DNA of 64,000 bases from Acidaminobacter sp. JC074 (lineage in GTDB: Bacteria; Bacillota; Clostridia; Peptostreptococcales; Acidaminobacteraceae): NCBI RefSeq assembly GCF_022496765.1, contig NZ_VANV01000019.1:62001-126000 (forward strand). The letters run 5' to 3'. Below, piece after piece: positions 55,220 through 64,000 of the stretch. Within the stretch, counting starts at the first letter, position 1, and each line of letters opens with the position of its first letter. The notes under the pieces were generated by a model that was not told the origin of the DNA, did not search any database, and worked only from the letters and a program-made list of their open reading frames with translations. The translations under genes were made by a program, and so were the position numbers.

Positions 55220-56764
55220 TTATTCTGTTGGTAATCCTTCAACGTAGATTTCAGGATAAGTTACTTGAACATCCGCATAGAATGCCTCAAGAACATCTGA
55301 TACCGAATTATAACCATCAGCACCTTGCTTGTAGTTAGTGATGTGTACACCTAATAAATCATTCAAACCTCTATCGTAAGTTGTTACACTTGATAAATTG
55401 ATTTTAGCTGCTTCATCATTAAATACTTGTAAATGGTTCATACCACCTAGTGACTGACGACCTTCGTAACCAGCAATTGCAGGTGCCATTACTGATTCTA
55501 CTGAATACATATCACCATCTGCTATTTGACGCTCTACTAAACGCTCTTTGTCAAATACCATTGATTTTAAGAATGAGAACGCCACTTCTGGAAGTTCTGT
55601 ATCTGCATTAATACCTAAGTAAGTACCACCCCAGAAATATGAGTTAGGACCAGAAGCCATACCCCAGTTACCTTTGTATAAGGCATCTGCATAAGCATCT
55701 TTTGTAGCTTGATCTGCATCCTCAGCAGGTTTAGCAAGTGTGTTACCTTCTGCATCAACCTTCTCCATGTTTGGCTCGATGATGTACTTTAGGCCCCATG
55801 TAGGCATTGAGTATGCCATTACTTGCCAAGTGTTACCTTCAGCATCTGTTAAATCCTTATCCATAGCATCAAACCATGGGCCAGACCATTCAGCAGCATT
55901 TGCTGTTAATGAAGTATCTATTGTGTCACCATACATTTCTTTTACTAAGTTAATGTAAGGTACTTGTTCTTTTACTTTTGCAGGGTTTAATTTGCCATCT
56001 GCATCAAGCCACATTGCCGGATCATTGGTACCAGCTGCGAAATGTCTTACAGCTTGATCATCTGGGAATAGTCTCCAGTTAGCATCATAAGCTTTAACAT
56101 CCATTTGAGCTTGTAATAAGTTTTCAACTGTGTTGAACTTGTTTTCGTTCATCCAGTTAGTTACTGCAGTATTGTAATCTTCAGAACCTTCTTGTGGGAA
56201 ACCTGCTTCATCGCCCCATACAGCTGCTGCCATATCAGTTTTGAAGAAAATTGCACCTGGCGTTACTTGCCATGAAAGAGCCGCTAACTTACCAGTTGCT
56301 GGATCAATACCAGACTGCCAGATATATTCTTTGTAGTCAGCCTTTTCGCCAGCTAAGTCTACTTCTGGATCATTTGCCATCATTGTTTCAATATCAGCAT
56401 AGTAACCTGCTTCAATGAACTGCTTAATGTGGTCAAGTTCACCAGTAAAGATATCAGGACCATTACCTGATTCTAATGCTGGTAAAATTTTATCCATATA
56501 ACCATCTTGAATCGAAACTGCTACAAACTCAACTTCAATACCTTCGAAAGGCTTTCCTGAAGCTGTGTACATTTCCTCAAAGTGAGCAATATCACCAGCA
56601 GTATCAAGTTCATCTGTAAATGACCAAATAACCAATTTTTCTTTTGAGTAATCCTTAGATTCATCAACTGCTACACTTGGTGCTTCATTAGCACTATTAC
56701 CACAAGCAGTAAATACCATAAAAACTGCTAAAGTAATCATAAACAGTGTTAATAATTTTTTCAT
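55220..56764 (-). CDS. ABC sugar importer binding lipoprotein
   Basis: A 514-residue extracellular binding lipoprotein; lipobox FTAC (Cys21). The mature part has LVIWSFTDELD and repeated hydrophobic-aromatic segments typical of extracellular sugar-binding proteins (COG1653 type), with many Trp and Tyr suited to stacking on sugars. The large size fits an oligosaccharide ligand. GGGAGG precedes the ATG and a LacI-type operator overlaps the promoter. It heads the four-gene unit of binding protein, two permeases and phosphorylase A. Confidence 0.92.
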   Translation of the reverse strand: MKKLLTLFMITLAVFMVFTACGNSANEAPSVAVDESKDYSKEKLVIWSFTDELDTAGDIAHFEEMYTASGKPFEGIEVEFVAVSIQDGYMDKILPALESGNGPDIFTGELDHIKQFIEAGYYADIETMMANDPEVDLAGEKADYKEYIWQSGIDPATGKLAALSWQVTPGAIFFKTDMAAAVWGDEAGFPQEGSEDYNTAVTNWMNENKFNTVENLLQAQMDVKAYDANWRLFPDDQAVRHFAAGTNDPAMWLDADGKLNPAKVKEQVPYINLVKEMYGDTIDTSLTANAAEWSGPWFDAMDKDLTDAEGNTWQVMAYSMPTWGLKYIIEPNMEKVDAEGNTLAKPAEDADQATKDAYADALYKGNWGMASGPNSYFWGGTYLGINADTELPEVAFSFLKSMVFDKERLVERQIADGDMYSVESVMAPAIAGYEGRQSLGGMNHLQVFNDEAAKINLSSVTTYDRGLNDLLGVHITNYKQGADGYNSVSDVLEAFYADVQVTYPEIYVEGLPTE

Positions 56765-56819
56765 TGTGTCCTCCCTATACTAATTACCTGTATCAACAAA
56801 TTATCCTTGTTGTAAATAT

Positions 56820-56848
56820 AATATACCAAATAACGAAACCGGTTTCAA
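56820..56848 (-). promoter_or_regulatory. Promoter and LacI-type operator of the sugar ABC operon
   Basis: Minus-strand TTGAAA (56843-56848), 17 bases, TATATT (56820-56825). The palindrome GAAACCGGTTTC (56835-56846) overlaps the -35. A looser copy with ACGTTTTC lies at 56858-56871. Confidence 0.8.
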
Positions 56849-56871
56849 GGATTTTTTCGAAAAACGTTTTC

Positions 56872-57156
56872 TTTTTCTATACAAATAAAGTGCATAATCC
56901 TTTACTTCATCATTGATCTTTTAAAAGTCTAAAACTAGACAGTCTATATCCAGTCACTCACCCTACTAAAAGTCATTAGAATAATTTTGCTATAAAGCTG
57001 TATTTTTCAACACTTCTCTTGTGTATCCGTTATATAGCCAGCTCTGTCATCAACTTGATTATTCACTCACCAAATGCTAAACCTATCCGAATAACCAGGA
57101 AGAAACTTCAACTTTCATGTGTTTGAACTTTATAAAAGATTTACGAAACCGATTCC
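56872..57156. other. Non-coding region downstream of GH30, with a distal operator-like site
   Basis: About 285 bases with no credible ORF. GAAACCGATTCC (57145-57156) resembles half to three-quarters of the operator and abuts the GH30 stop. GCTATA/TATAGC arms around 56990-57043 could form a long stem. No U-tract terminator is seen after GH30, so some transcripts may run through. Confidence 0.4.
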
Positions 57157-58512
57157 TTAATTTGTGTTCTTTTTTATCACATATGTTGTAATAGAATGAT
57201 CTGGTAAGTTAATGTTTATACCTTGTCCATCTATAACAAGTGCCATTTCGGCTATCCAACCTTCATTTTGTGCTACCACAACGAAATCGCCATTTGGATT
57301 TTTAAATGCAGTTGCATATACGTCTTCTTTTGTAACACTAATTTCTAACCTTTTGGCACCAACTTTAATATATTTAGAAAAATGACCTATATAATAATAA
57401 GAATTATTGTATATCAAAGCCTTTTTATCTCTATCATACATAATCGGTGCTTCGCAGTAGTTGTAAACATGGTTTGGTCCACCTATTTCATTAAGAACAA
57501 GATTCCAGTCTATCCAACCTCTAGACCAATTGTTAAAATCCCCAATTATGTTGCGTCCATAACGCTCTGCATTGGACCACGAACCCAGATAACCATTGAA
57601 CTGAGCATTTTCCGAAGTCGTTGTAAGCTCCACACAGCCTTCAGTGAACAACAAATGCTTATCAGGAAAAAGGTTATGAAGAGCAGATAGATTCTCAAAT
57701 GCCTCACTCACATACCAGTGGTTGCCAGTACCCCAGACATACTTTGAAGCTTCAGGATCAGATAAAACGACTGCACCCCTTTCTACCAGTACATCTCTGT
57801 TGTGATCCCATATAAGGATGTTTACATGAGGATGTGCTTCCTTGAGTCTTGGTCCCAAGTGATTTTTAATAAAATCACGTTCTTCCTCTGCTGTATAAAT
57901 ACAAGAATCCCATGTTTGAGTCGCAAGCGGCTCGTTCTGAATACTTACCCCCCAGATATCAATGCCTCTTGCTTTCATACCATCTATAAACTTAATATAA
58001 TAATTAGCCCAAGACTCAAAGTATTCTGGTAAAAGCTTGCCCCCATAGTTCATTTCACCTGTGTCTTTCATAAAGCCAGGCGGGCTCCAAGGTGATGCTA
58101 ATAGCTTTATCGGTCCATATAAAAGTGCTTCTTTTATCATAGGTACTAGCCACTTGTCTTCATGAGACATATCAAAAGTTGTAAGTGCTTTATCCCCTTC
58201 TTTTACATAAGTGTAATTTCCAAGTGAGAAATCACAGGAATGGATAGAAAGGCGGCCTAAAGCGTAAGCTAGACCCTGATCAGAGTAATAAGCTTTTATG
58301 GCTTCTTGTCTTACTGATTCAGGTGCTTGACCAAGGGTATAGGCAGCAGATTCTGTAAAGGCACCGCCAAATCCCATATGTTCCTGATACTCATGTCTGG
58401 TGTTAACTGCTATTACTTTTCTTCTGGCATCGTAATTACCTGTTTCTCTTTTAGGTAATTCAACCCAATACTTCTTATCTTTCTTTTCAGATCTAATTGA
58501 TAATACTTTCAT
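57157..58512 (-). CDS. Intracellular GH30 beta-glycosidase
   Basis: A 451-residue GH30 enzyme with retaining mechanism. MGFGGAFTESAAYTL marks the fold start, the acid/base is Glu194 in SIQNEPLA and the nucleophile is Glu291 in LLFTEGCVE. GH30 includes beta-glucosidases, endo-beta-1,6-glucanases and glucosylceramidases; the length and missing signal peptide suggest a cytoplasmic beta-glucosidase on imported oligosaccharides. It starts 4 bases after phosphorylase B and is co-transcribed with it. Confidence 0.93.
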   Translation of the reverse strand: MKVLSIRSEKKDKKYWVELPKRETGNYDARRKVIAVNTRHEYQEHMGFGGAFTESAAYTLGQAPESVRQEAIKAYYSDQGLAYALGRLSIHSCDFSLGNYTYVKEGDKALTTFDMSHEDKWLVPMIKEALLYGPIKLLASPWSPPGFMKDTGEMNYGGKLLPEYFESWANYYIKFIDGMKARGIDIWGVSIQNEPLATQTWDSCIYTAEEERDFIKNHLGPRLKEAHPHVNILIWDHNRDVLVERGAVVLSDPEASKYVWGTGNHWYVSEAFENLSALHNLFPDKHLLFTEGCVELTTTSENAQFNGYLGSWSNAERYGRNIIGDFNNWSRGWIDWNLVLNEIGGPNHVYNYCEAPIMYDRDKKALIYNNSYYYIGHFSKYIKVGAKRLEISVTKEDVYATAFKNPNGDFVVVAQNEGWIAEMALVIDGQGININLPDHSITTYVIKKNTN

Positions 58513-58516
58513 CTTT

Positions 58517-61500
58517 TTAATCCCTCTTCTTATAGACCAAAGTCACTTGCTTTACCTTCTTATTACGAATAGCCAAGGCTAAATCACCTTTGACAGAGTC
58601 ATGTTTCATGCCGTCAACTAGATAGTGATCAATTACCAATTCTTCATCATAAGTAGATAAACCAGTCTTATTTTCTATTACATATTCTATCTCCGATAAG
58701 AGTTTGGTTCTTATAAATCCATTCTTGAAAAATGAGTGATGAATGACCGGACTTGGAGAAAAAACAAGGTCATCACGATAAGTGAAGATGTTTTTTCCAA
58801 ACATCATTAAATTCCAGATGCTTAAAAACTCAGCTGTAGAACCACTCAGTCTCGCAACGTAGCCTCTTCCATGGACATTAGGATCTGGATTTACACTAGA
58901 TGCAATAAAAGATGAATTCTCAAGGGTTGAACGCCCATAAGTTTCTGGATTCATAAAGCAAACTAGATTTGTATCAATTTCTTCATAGAAGGCATCGTAC
59001 AGACCACCTTTGATAAGACCCAGCAAGTATTTATAAGTCATGTGTAAAAAATTACTTTCACGTTCTAGCCAGCCTGGTGTAAAGGCTCTGATTCTGCCCA
59101 GTTCATAAGACATATTCTCTAAATTGCCACTTGTTTTGTAAGTCTTTAAACTAAGATCGTAAATATCACTATTCTTAATCTTATGGTGTAAGTCTTCATG
59201 ATCTTTTTTAGAACCAATCTTTAGACTCCTTGCAGGTGCTTCTAAGAAATTCGGTATGCTTATGATCTCAAAGGCCTTTATTTCAACAGCCTTTAAACCA
59301 TAAGGTGTTGTCTCTTCTAAAACTTTATACTCACTTACTTTATACGCTATATAAGTTGGTATTAAACCATCGTTAGAGTCTTTAGCACGTAATAAGCCAT
59401 CAGCAATGACTGACGATACTTGATCTAAGAAGTCTTTTAAAAGTTGATGAGAAACATAAGTGGCCTCTCCAGATACATTTTCTCTTGTGATTTCTCTAAA
59501 TGTTTCTCGGACACTTGTCATCTGATCCCAGCGTTCAAAACTTGAAAGCTTCTTGGATAAGATTTCATTTAAACTCATTAGAAAATCATAGTTCTCTTTT
59601 AGGAGTTTTACATCTCTAGAAACATGACTTCTTAAAAATTCAACAATTCTGAACAGCTCTATAGCTTCACTAATGCCAGATCCAAACATACCAGGCAAAC
59701 CGTTCATAGCATCGTTCCAGCCAGGTTTGTTGGCCTCCATCTCTATCCCCATACCAAAGGGATCAAGAGCAGAGAATTTTGTTAAAACTAGAGTCATCAT
59801 TTTTTCAAACAAAGATGTTTTATAAATATCACCATTCACTCTTTTAAGCCAATTAGATTGTTTAAAACGCTCTGAATGCTCTTCTTCATCTAGAGAACCG
59901 TATTGTCTTATTTGTCCAGATTGAGTCAGGCCGTATTTTTTAGATCTTGGAAGAACCCTGACTGGACTATCATAATACTGATAAGTTAGATCATCATATA
60001 AAAGTCTTTCCAAATTATCCGGATATATACTCAAGTAATTCTCAATCAAATCAAAGTTATATGAAAAATGGTCTACCCAAAAACCTTCTCCAAAGACTGC
60101 CTCTATATGCTGTTTAGAAGCAGACAAGACTTTATCCATAAATATTTCCTGACTAATAAGTAAGTCAACCTTATCTATCAGAATGGTCATTGCAATCATA
60201 CCTGGTGTAAACTTTTTAGATAAAATTTTCAGAAGGCTATCCTTACCTGCTTTTACATAGGTCTCAACCAAGTGAGTGCCAATATTTTTATCCATTGTAA
60301 AAGTCGTTCCTTGTACACCTAAGGGATTATAACCGTCTAACTGAATAAGATTGTAAAAGGTTTTGATGTTAAAAAGACCAGCTTGAGGGACAAAGAAAAC
60401 ATCATTTCTACGGTTTTGATTGACATCTCTAAAGTTACCATTGCCCTGTGAATAAAACTCTGGCGATAATGAAAAGAAATTATAGTCCCTTTCTGGATCA
60501 CCGTGTTTTCTTGAGAAAACATGATAGATTTTCTGGTCATGGCCTTTTCCAAATACCATAGGAAAACCACCACGTAAGGTATTATCTAAAAAGTTTTGCT
60601 TTAGATAGGCATCAAACATAGGAAAATTTGTTTCTGTATCCACAACACGAACCAAGTCATCAATGACCATTTGTGCTTCTTGATACTTAGACCTAATAAA
60701 GTCATCACTTGCATATAAAGAAGCCTTTTCGTTGATGATGGCTACATTAGAAACGTGACCGATGATGGTATTGATTTTCAAGGTCTCGTTTGGATTAAGA
60801 GTCTTGGATACCGGAGAAAAACCACAAGGGACTTTGTTGACAAGCACTTGTTTTTCTAAGTCCAAATCCATAATCCCCTTGTCCATTAAACCTACTGGTA
60901 GAGCAAGTGAAGTATCATAAGCAAAAATAAGGTCACGATCTACAATTGGTTTTATAAGCTTGCCATCTTGAGAGAATGATAAGTAAAAATGACCTTTATC
61001 GATCATAGAAACTTCGGCTTCATCGCCGCTAGAAGCTCTAAACTTATAAAAGGGAATGGCATTTTCAAGGTTTTCAACCCCCATCCATGAACGCATAAGG
61101 TTTGACATTTCCTTATAAGCACTATTAGTCGTCCCTGAAGGCAGGATATTGGCAATGCCATCTACAACTTCTAGATAACGAGACTGACCTGTGTTAATAA
61201 CTTCTACCTTCCTCACAAGGCCAGCCACCGGTTCATTGGCTAATCCAAAGTATGTGACCTTGTAGGTAATTTTCTTTGTTTCATTAATTTCCTCTATTGT
61301 AAAGTGACTCCTTGAAATATACATATTCCTTTTGACTGAATCACTAGTTGATACTGAAAACGGTTCGAACACTTGGTCATCAACTTTCACAAAACTTCTA
61401 AACCCGTAGGTTGATACATACTGATAAGATGTATTGGCTGGGAAAAACTCTAATATAGGTTCATCTTTATCCCTAATACCAAAACTGGTTAGTCCTTGTC

Positions 61501-61630
61501 CACGGTTTGCATAAAAAGCCCATAAAGGAATCCCTTTTATACCAGCAATCCCCGGTAAAAAACTTGAAAATGTCTTTTTCTTATCATAATCTTCAATCAC
61601 AAATTGATTATTTTTGAACGAATAACTCAT
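58517..61630 (-). CDS. Large GH94-like glycoside phosphorylase B (1037 residues)
   Basis: A 1037-residue cytoplasmic enzyme related to phosphorylase A: SRKHGDPERDYNFF (about 373), GNGNFRDVNQN (about 396-406), QLDGYNPLGVQGTTF (about 430) and KPGWNDAMNG with the predicted general acid Asp640. As in GH94-type enzymes, phosphate would attack the glycosidic bond and yield glucose-1-phosphate or another sugar-1-phosphate. The two proteins are clearly paralogous in motifs but different in length, which suggests different chain-length or linkage preference. It heads an operon with GH30. AGGAGG precedes the ATG. Confidence 0.75.
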   Translation of the reverse strand: MSYSFKNNQFVIEDYDKKKTFSSFLPGIAGIKGIPLWAFYANRGQGLTSFGIRDKDEPILEFFPANTSYQYVSTYGFRSFVKVDDQVFEPFSVSTSDSVKRNMYISRSHFTIEEINETKKITYKVTYFGLANEPVAGLVRKVEVINTGQSRYLEVVDGIANILPSGTTNSAYKEMSNLMRSWMGVENLENAIPFYKFRASSGDEAEVSMIDKGHFYLSFSQDGKLIKPIVDRDLIFAYDTSLALPVGLMDKGIMDLDLEKQVLVNKVPCGFSPVSKTLNPNETLKINTIIGHVSNVAIINEKASLYASDDFIRSKYQEAQMVIDDLVRVVDTETNFPMFDAYLKQNFLDNTLRGGFPMVFGKGHDQKIYHVFSRKHGDPERDYNFFSLSPEFYSQGNGNFRDVNQNRRNDVFFVPQAGLFNIKTFYNLIQLDGYNPLGVQGTTFTMDKNIGTHLVETYVKAGKDSLLKILSKKFTPGMIAMTILIDKVDLLISQEIFMDKVLSASKQHIEAVFGEGFWVDHFSYNFDLIENYLSIYPDNLERLLYDDLTYQYYDSPVRVLPRSKKYGLTQSGQIRQYGSLDEEEHSERFKQSNWLKRVNGDIYKTSLFEKMMTLVLTKFSALDPFGMGIEMEANKPGWNDAMNGLPGMFGSGISEAIELFRIVEFLRSHVSRDVKLLKENYDFLMSLNEILSKKLSSFERWDQMTSVRETFREITRENVSGEATYVSHQLLKDFLDQVSSVIADGLLRAKDSNDGLIPTYIAYKVSEYKVLEETTPYGLKAVEIKAFEIISIPNFLEAPARSLKIGSKKDHEDLHHKIKNSDIYDLSLKTYKTSGNLENMSYELGRIRAFTPGWLERESNFLHMTYKYLLGLIKGGLYDAFYEEIDTNLVCFMNPETYGRSTLENSSFIASSVNPDPNVHGRGYVARLSGSTAEFLSIWNLMMFGKNIFTYRDDLVFSPSPVIHHSFFKNGFIRTKLLSEIEYVIENKTGLSTYDEELVIDHYLVDGMKHDSVKGDLALAIRNKKVKQVTLVYKKRD

Positions 61631-61677
61631 TGTTCCTCCTCAGTAAATCTATAATCCATCACGTCTTCCGAAAGTCT

Positions 61678-61744
61678 AAATCATGATTTCGTAGTATTTT
61701 TTTTCATAAAATCACAATTTGATACACTTTCCGAAATCGGTTTC
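61678..61744 (-). promoter_or_regulatory. LacI-type operator and palindrome before phosphorylase B
   Basis: GAAATCGGTTTC (61733-61744), one change from the GAAACCGGTTTC operator, follows a minus-strand TATAAT at about 61750-61756. A second palindrome AAATCATGATTT lies at 61678-61689. Confidence 0.7.
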
Positions 61745-61782
61745 GTAATATTATATTATCATAAGACGTTTCAAAAATAAAT

Positions 61783-61807
61783 AAAAAAAGTACATTATTT
61801 TGTACTT
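61783..61807 (-). terminator. Terminator of the LacI gene
   Basis: Stem AAGTACA/TGTACTT with a 6-base loop; the minus-strand tail is TTTTTTTATTTATTTTTG. It separates lacI from the phosphorylase B operon. Confidence 0.8.
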
Positions 61808-62805
61808 TCTCTAATAATCAACTCTACAGGTACCCTTTTTATGATGCCGGGATCCGTTGTAGATTCTTTATTTATGATGGCTATTAAATGCTTTGCAGCT
61901 TCAGTGCCTATTGTTACTTTATTTTGTGAAACCGTTGTTAATGACGGTGATGTATACCTGGTTAACTCGATATTGTCAAAACCAATAACAGACACATCTT
62001 CAGGTACCTTGTAGCCCATTTCTTTAAGACCAACTATGGCGCCTAGTGCTATATCATCACTGGCAGCATATATGGCATCAGGCATATCTTCAGCCTGACT
62101 TATAAGTTCTTCTAAGGCTTTTTTACCACTGTTAAAATCAAAGTTATGAGCTTCAACTATCAGCTTTTCATCTATTGGAATATCAGCATTGCTTAAGACG
62201 TTTTTATAACCTTTTAAACGTTCTGTAGATGCATAAGACCTAAGTGGTCCTGCTATATGAGCAATCTTCTTAGCCCCTTTTAACATAAGATACTCTAAAG
62301 CCATTCGAGTCCCTTGATAGTTATCAGAGATAATTGTCGGTACGTTTATCAGGCCATTATCCACCGTTACTATCGGAATACCACTTTGAGTTAACTCATT
62401 GAGATTTTCATCATTGACATCAACCGTTAAAATTAAAACGCCATCTATGTTCTTATACTTGCACCACTCTAAGTATGTCAGTGGTTGAGAGCCAACTTTT
62501 TTAGATACAAAGGTTACTTCATAACCTAGTGCTTCCACATAAGTCTTAAATGCCTGTAAAACACCTCCAAAGAAATGATGTTCAAGTCCAATATTTAAAT
62601 CTTCGCTGAATAAGACACCTATTGACCAGGAGTTTTTTGTAGCAAGCCTTCTTGCACTTGAATTTGGCACATAGCCCATCTCTTTTGCAACTGCTAATAT
62701 TTCTTCTTTTCTCTTTGCACTAATTTCTTTTGAATTATTCAAAGCTTTTGAAACTGTACTTGATGCACAGCCAACCTTCTTTGCTATATCATATATTGTA
62801 ACCAT
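61795..62805 (-). CDS. LacI-family repressor of the glucoside locus
   Basis: A 336-residue LacI regulator: HTH and hinge at 1-60 (IYDIAKKVGCASSTVSKALNNS), then a sugar-binding domain. GFDNIELTRYTSPSLTTVSQ near the end is typical of sugar-responsive LacI proteins. It lies upstream of the phosphorylase B-GH30 operon on the same strand; operators of the GAAACCGGTTTC type occur before that operon and before the ABC operon. The effector is likely the imported glucoside. GGAGA lies 8 bases before the ATG. Confidence 0.93.
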   Translation of the reverse strand: MVTIYDIAKKVGCASSTVSKALNNSKEISAKRKEEILAVAKEMGYVPNSSARRLATKNSWSIGVLFSEDLNIGLEHHFFGGVLQAFKTYVEALGYEVTFVSKKVGSQPLTYLEWCKYKNIDGVLILTVDVNDENLNELTQSGIPIVTVDNGLINVPTIISDNYQGTRMALEYLMLKGAKKIAHIAGPLRSYASTERLKGYKNVLSNADIPIDEKLIVEAHNFDFNSGKKALEELISQAEDMPDAIYAASDDIALGAIVGLKEMGYKVPEDVSVIGFDNIELTRYTSPSLTTVSQNKVTIGTEAAKHLIAIINKESTTDPGIIKRVPVELIIRESTK

Positions 62806-62927
62806 TTGTATACTCTCCTATTCCCATATCAGTATAACAAAAAAACAGCCAATGAAACATAGGATTTATATACAATCTTTCTTGTCACATCTTCTTACTC
62901 ATAAATATGTCATTTTTTAAGTATGAC

Positions 62928-63989
62928 TTATATAACAACTCTATTTTTACCTGCGTTTTTAGCCATGTAAAGTTTGTCATCGGCTTCTTTTATCAGGGCA
63001 AGCGGTGCTTGATTTTGATAAAGCGCCCCACCAATGCTGACAGTGACACCAACCTTGCCTTCTACTTTTTCTCTTTCTATTTCAGACCTTATACGTTCGG
63101 CAATTTGACTTGCTACTTCTAAATCAGCATGACACAGTATGACTACAAACTCTTCACCACCATATCTACACACAATGTCGATATCTCTTGTTAATACTTC
63201 AAGCTTATTCGCAACAGTCTTAATGACCTGATCGCCAAACAGATGACCATATTGATCATTGATGCCTTTAAAATCGTCAATATCAATCATCAAGAAGCTG
63301 AACTTATTGCCACAGTATACCTTGTTGTTAACGGCCTTATCTAGAAAATCAAACAAATAACCATTGTTATAAAGCTTTGTTAATGAATCTTTCAGTGCTT
63401 GATCTTTAAGCTTTTCATTAACCAGTAACAAATCCTTTTGTGAATCACTAAGTTTCTTTCTAACATTGTAATTGCTATTTGAGATGAGTACGGCAATCAC
63501 AGTTACTATAAGTGATTTAAAGACCAACTGATTAAAAACTAAAATATCTGAAACATTGATATATATCAAACTCGCAAAAAAAATAAAGTTTAAAGCGTAC
63601 ATAATTCGACTGATTAAGGGCCTAATAATAAACAAGGCACTGATTAACAAGATAACGATGGAATAGATGGTTATATCCTCATCCTTTATATACATCAACA
63701 CATTGAAAACACTGCCCCAGGTCATAATCACATAAAAATAGATGTATTGTACCTGATTTAAGACTTTAAAGGTCCTTCTTCTATACAAGACATAAACCAC
63801 TGGTAAATAAATAAGGTGAAAGCCAACGATTAAACTCACATAAAATCTAATATCTGATTCAAAGAACCCCAGTGATGATAAGGTCAGACCTACAATCTCC
63901 ATGGAAGTATAGATAATACCAAGGATAAGGATACGTACTATGTTGTTTTTTGTCATGCTGCTTTTAAATGTACTTGTTGATTCTATCAT
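62928..63989 (-). CDS. Membrane-bound GGDEF diguanylate cyclase, start uncertain
   Basis: A 353-residue protein with about six membrane segments in the first 185 residues and a short coiled coil before a GGDEF domain (about 195-353). The active-site motif is GGEEF at 277-281, and the RxxD inhibitory site (R268, D271) is intact. No ribosome site precedes the ATG at 63989 and the frame is open to the window edge, so the gene may start further upstream or at the Met at residue 12. The signal sensed by the membrane region is unknown. Confidence 0.88.
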   Translation of the reverse strand: MIESTSTFKSSMTKNNIVRILILGIIYTSMEIVGLTLSSLGFFESDIRFYVSLIVGFHLIYLPVVYVLYRRRTFKVLNQVQYIYFYVIMTWGSVFNVLMYIKDEDITIYSIVILLISALFIIRPLISRIMYALNFIFFASLIYINVSDILVFNQLVFKSLIVTVIAVLISNSNYNVRKKLSDSQKDLLLVNEKLKDQALKDSLTKLYNNGYLFDFLDKAVNNKVYCGNKFSFLMIDIDDFKGINDQYGHLFGDQVIKTVANKLEVLTRDIDIVCRYGGEEFVVILCHADLEVASQIAERIRSEIEREKVEGKVGVTVSIGGALYQNQAPLALIKEADDKLYMAKNAGKNRVVI

Positions 63990-64000
63990 ATATATGTTCT

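Noticed and set aside
56872..57144. Small gene or known riboswitch in the gap before the sugar ABC operon
   Set aside because: Only short frames without ribosome sites; possible stems do not match a known RNA class.
1..64000. CRISPR array, insertion sequence, prophage or integron
   Set aside because: No repeat-spacer pattern, transposase, integrase or terminal repeats were seen, and gene order and base use look uniform.

Overview
The window looks like a chromosomal segment of a low-GC, anaerobic-type member of the Firmicutes (Clostridia). The evidence is strong GGAGG-type ribosome sites on nearly every gene, AT-rich DNA, a single-chain 1234-residue PurL, many short-spaced operons ended by hairpin plus U-tract terminators, chemoreceptor and diguanylate cyclase genes, and a selenoprotein. 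No phage, transposase, CRISPR array, tRNA or rRNA was seen. Assignments are by motif reading only; no database search was possible.

Layout. 1-4.7 kb: end of a MATE exporter, a tiny OadB-motif membrane protein, a TPR-GAF-GGDEF diguanylate cyclase and an APH-type kinase. 4.7-9.5 kb: a 1597-residue HD / HEAT-like / nucleotidyltransferase-like / GNAT-like / phosphoribosyltransferase protein of unknown function. 9.6-20.1 kb: de novo purine genes purL and purC-F-M-N-H-D. purK-purE sit separately at 30.1-31.8 kb, so only purB is missing for the route from PRPP to IMP. 20.2-23.6 kb: a LysR gene, then deoD-lacI-yczE with LacI-type operators. 23.6-27.1 kb: a five-gene envelope/sensory operon (DUF2975-like, XRE, lipoprotein, Cache-only protein, FISUMP lipoprotein). 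27.2-30 kb: selenium genes, including a HesB-like selenoprotein read through an in-frame UGA (absent from a plain ORF list) and a yedE / yedF-like / DUF3343 operon. 32-36.2 kb: a Cache-PAS histidine kinase, a small membrane protein with a structured leader and a serine hydrolase. 36.2-42.2 kb: a triple rhodanese lipoprotein, a TVP38 membrane protein and an ABC importer resembling E. coli YnjE and YnjBCD. 42.4-47 kb: MBL hydrolase, Crp/Fnr regulator, chemoreceptor, and a flavin reductase-like protein behind a Fur-type box. 47.4-48.8 kb: a cation:proton antiporter behind a fluoride riboswitch. 48.9-49.8 kb: a DUF2785 gene with a 6-codon leader ORF and a hairpin over its ribosome site. 49.8-62.8 kb: a glucoside-use locus with two large GH94-like phosphorylases, an intracellular GH30, an ABC sugar importer and a LacI repressor. 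62.9-64 kb: a membrane GGDEF protein.

How it fits together. The purine genes build IMP, and deoD plus its LacI neighbour handle nucleoside salvage. The sugar locus would import a beta-glucan-derived oligosaccharide and split it in the cytoplasm, partly by phosphorolysis. Its operators (GAAACCGGTTTC type) are nearly the same as those at deoD, so the two LacI proteins may cross-talk. The strongest unusual signals are the UGA-containing HesB-like gene with its SECIS-like hairpin, the fluoride riboswitch placed on an antiporter, the giant multidomain protein, and the paired phosphorylases.
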